From contig JAHKXX010000212.1 of NCBI GenBank assembly GCA_020627425.1, forward strand, positions 1 to 6,738: a DNA stretch of 6,738 nt, given 5' to 3'. The number at the start of each line of letters is the position of its first letter. Position 1 is the stretch's first letter. Below the pieces are notes generated by a model. The model was not told where the DNA came from, made no database searches, and was given only the letters and a program-made list of their open reading frames with translations. The translations under genes and the position numbers were made by a program. Below are positions 6,282-6,738 of this stretch, piece after piece. This stretch comes from a bacterium (GTDB taxonomy: Bacteria; Bacillota; Clostridia; Oscillospirales; Acutalibacteraceae).

Positions 6282-6325
6282 TGTCCTGTGTGAGCCTAAA
6301 TGCGAGAGGCTTATCTGACAGGACA
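6282..6325. repeat. Two-part inverted repeat (possible leader RNA hairpin or operator)
   Basis: TGTCCTGT (6282-6289) pairs perfectly with ACAGGACA (6318-6325). Inside it TGAGCCT (6291-6297) pairs with AGGCTTA (6307-6313) with one G-U, leaving a nine-base loop. A competing partner for the same inner arm exists: TAGGCT (6274-6279) is complementary to AGCCTA (6293-6298). A T-run follows neither arm in the transcribed sense (A-run on the right, GC on the left), so it is not a terminator. Confidence 0.55.
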
Positions 6326-6405
6326 AAAAATATAGTAAATATCAGCGTTTGACTAACAAATACATAAAATAGCAAAAACTATTATTGAAAACACCTAAAA
6401 AAATA

Positions 6406-6426
6406 CAATTTTCTGTTGACAAATTG
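6406..6426. promoter_or_regulatory. Operator-like palindrome over the -35 box of the secreted-protein gene
   Basis: CAATTT (6406-6411) and AAATTG (6421-6426) are perfect inverted arms separated by nine bases. The right part overlaps the TTGACA -35 element at 6416-6421. A dimeric repressor bound here would block RNA polymerase. No cognate regulator gene is visible in the window. Confidence 0.35.
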
Positions 6427-6444
6427 GTTACAAAATGTTACTAT
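6416..6444 (+). promoter_or_regulatory. Strong SigA-type promoter of the secreted-protein gene
   Basis: A perfect TTGACA at 6416-6421 is followed after 17 bases by TACTAT at 6439-6444, preceded by TGT, an extended -10 motif. Transcription would begin near 6451, giving a leader of roughly 87 bases. A closer match to the -10 consensus, TACAAT at 6445-6450, is 23 bases from the -35 box and therefore less likely. Confidence 0.7.
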
Positions 6445-6470
6445 TACAATATCTATTATACATAATGAAA

Positions 6471-6488
6471 TCTGTGAAGAAGCACAGA
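6471..6488 (+). repeat. Leader hairpin of the secreted-protein mRNA
   Basis: TCTGTG (6471-6476), loop AAGAAG, CACAGA (6483-6488): a perfect six-base-pair stem about 20 bases after the predicted transcription start. It leaves the ribosome binding site (6523-6527) free, so a role in mRNA stability is more plausible than blocking translation. It could equally be chance. Confidence 0.35.
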
Positions 6489-6537
6489 CAGAGCAATATA
6501 AAGCAAAGCACTCTTTATGGACGGAGGGGGAAGAAGT

Positions 6538-6738
6538 ATGATAAGGATAAAGACGGGTAAAAAGTTCAAGCTTGTTGCGTTCTTTATGTCTTTTATAATT
6601 TTACTTGCGTGCGTTATGCCGATAGCAATGTCGGGCAGGGCGGATAGTAATGTTACTATTTACTTTGATACCGGTAAGTGCGGCGGCAGCTACGGCTGGA
6701 CAAAGAGTATGTCAAAGGTTTACATCTATATTAGTGAG
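6538..6738 (+). CDS. Secreted protein, N-terminal part only (cut by window edge)
   Basis: The first 67 codons of a gene that continues past the right edge. GGAGG at 6523-6527 lies ten bases before the ATG. The start is a classical Sec signal peptide: basic MIRIKTGKKFK (1-11), a hydrophobic core (about 12-27), then a small-residue stretch with likely cleavage near MSGRA-DS (residue 35). The mature part starts VTIYFDTG, with a Trp (54) and VYIYIS (61-66) shortly after. This YF...W...VYIY spacing resembles the start of the short beta-sandwich starch-binding (CBM26-like) modules common in Ruminococcus secreted proteins, but 30 mature residues are too few to be sure. No lipobox cysteine is in the right place (Cys25 precedes VMPIA), so release or attachment through later domains is more likely. 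Its strong promoter suggests substantial expression. Confidence 0.8.
   Translation, partial: MIRIKTGKKFKLVAFFMSFIILLACVMPIAMSGRADSNVTIYFDTGKCGGSYGWTKSMSKVYIYISE

Larger units (their letters stand above)
6204..6537. other. Divergent intergenic region, 334 bases
   Basis: AT-rich gap between the leftward lipoprotein gene and the rightward secreted-protein gene. It contains a leftward promoter (6225-6253), a two-part hairpin (6282-6325), a weaker leftward promoter candidate (6332-6359), an operator-like palindrome (6406-6426), a strong rightward promoter (6416-6444) and a leader hairpin (6471-6488). No gene with a ribosome binding site is seen in it. Confidence 0.7.

Noticed and set aside
6435..6660. 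Repeat of AATGTTACTATT at 6435-6446 and 6649-6660
   Set aside because: The 12-base match links a promoter and a coding segment with no shared structure around it. In AT-rich sequence this is plausibly chance.
1..6738. Mobile element, prophage, toxin-antitoxin, defence system or CRISPR array
   Set aside because: No transposase, integrase, terminal repeats with target duplication, regular spacer arrays or defence-type domains are visible on either strand.

Overview
The window looks like chromosomal DNA from a gut-type Firmicute, most likely Ruminococcus or a close relative in the Oscillospiraceae. This is inferred from moderately AT-rich coding DNA with heavy use of ATA (Ile) and AGA (Arg) codons, strong AGGAGG-type ribosome binding sites, SigA-like promoters, a B12-independent QueH, and a Ruminococcus-style secreted protein at the right edge. 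No tRNA, rRNA, CRISPR array, transposase or phage gene is visible.

Layout. Bases 1-470 hold no convincing gene: there are several small hairpins, a terminator-like element near 138-171, a 14-base tandem repeat (168-192), a GC-rich block with nested inverted repeats (283-410), and a good promoter (410-438). A tight rightward operon follows: a PLP-dependent aminotransferase (480-1670), tryptophanyl-tRNA synthetase trpS (1672-2685) and a diacylglycerol-kinase-family lipid kinase (2712-3638, TTG start). A strong bidirectional terminator at 3657-3698 separates it from a convergent leftward pair: queH (3685-4323), whose last codons lie inside the terminator, and, upstream of it in the same transcript, a large unrecognised lipoprotein-like membrane protein (4320-6194, TTG start, or GTG at 6203). 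These two overlap by ATGA, so their translation is probably coupled. A 334-base divergent intergenic region (6204-6537) carries a promoter for each direction, a two-part hairpin (6282-6325) and an operator-like palindrome over the rightward -35 box. At the right edge begins a secreted protein (6538 to beyond the window).

How the genes relate. trpS and queH both serve the tRNA/translation system (Trp charging; last step of queuosine synthesis), but they lie on separate convergent transcripts. The aminotransferase and lipid kinase are general metabolism and membrane-lipid functions. The least explained item is the roughly 625-residue envelope protein: it appears to contain three copies of a beta-alpha-beta module between a lipoprotein signal and a C-terminal membrane helix. 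No clearly new system can be demonstrated. The best leads are this repeat protein with its coupling to queH, and the structured non-coding DNA at 283-410 and 6272-6325.
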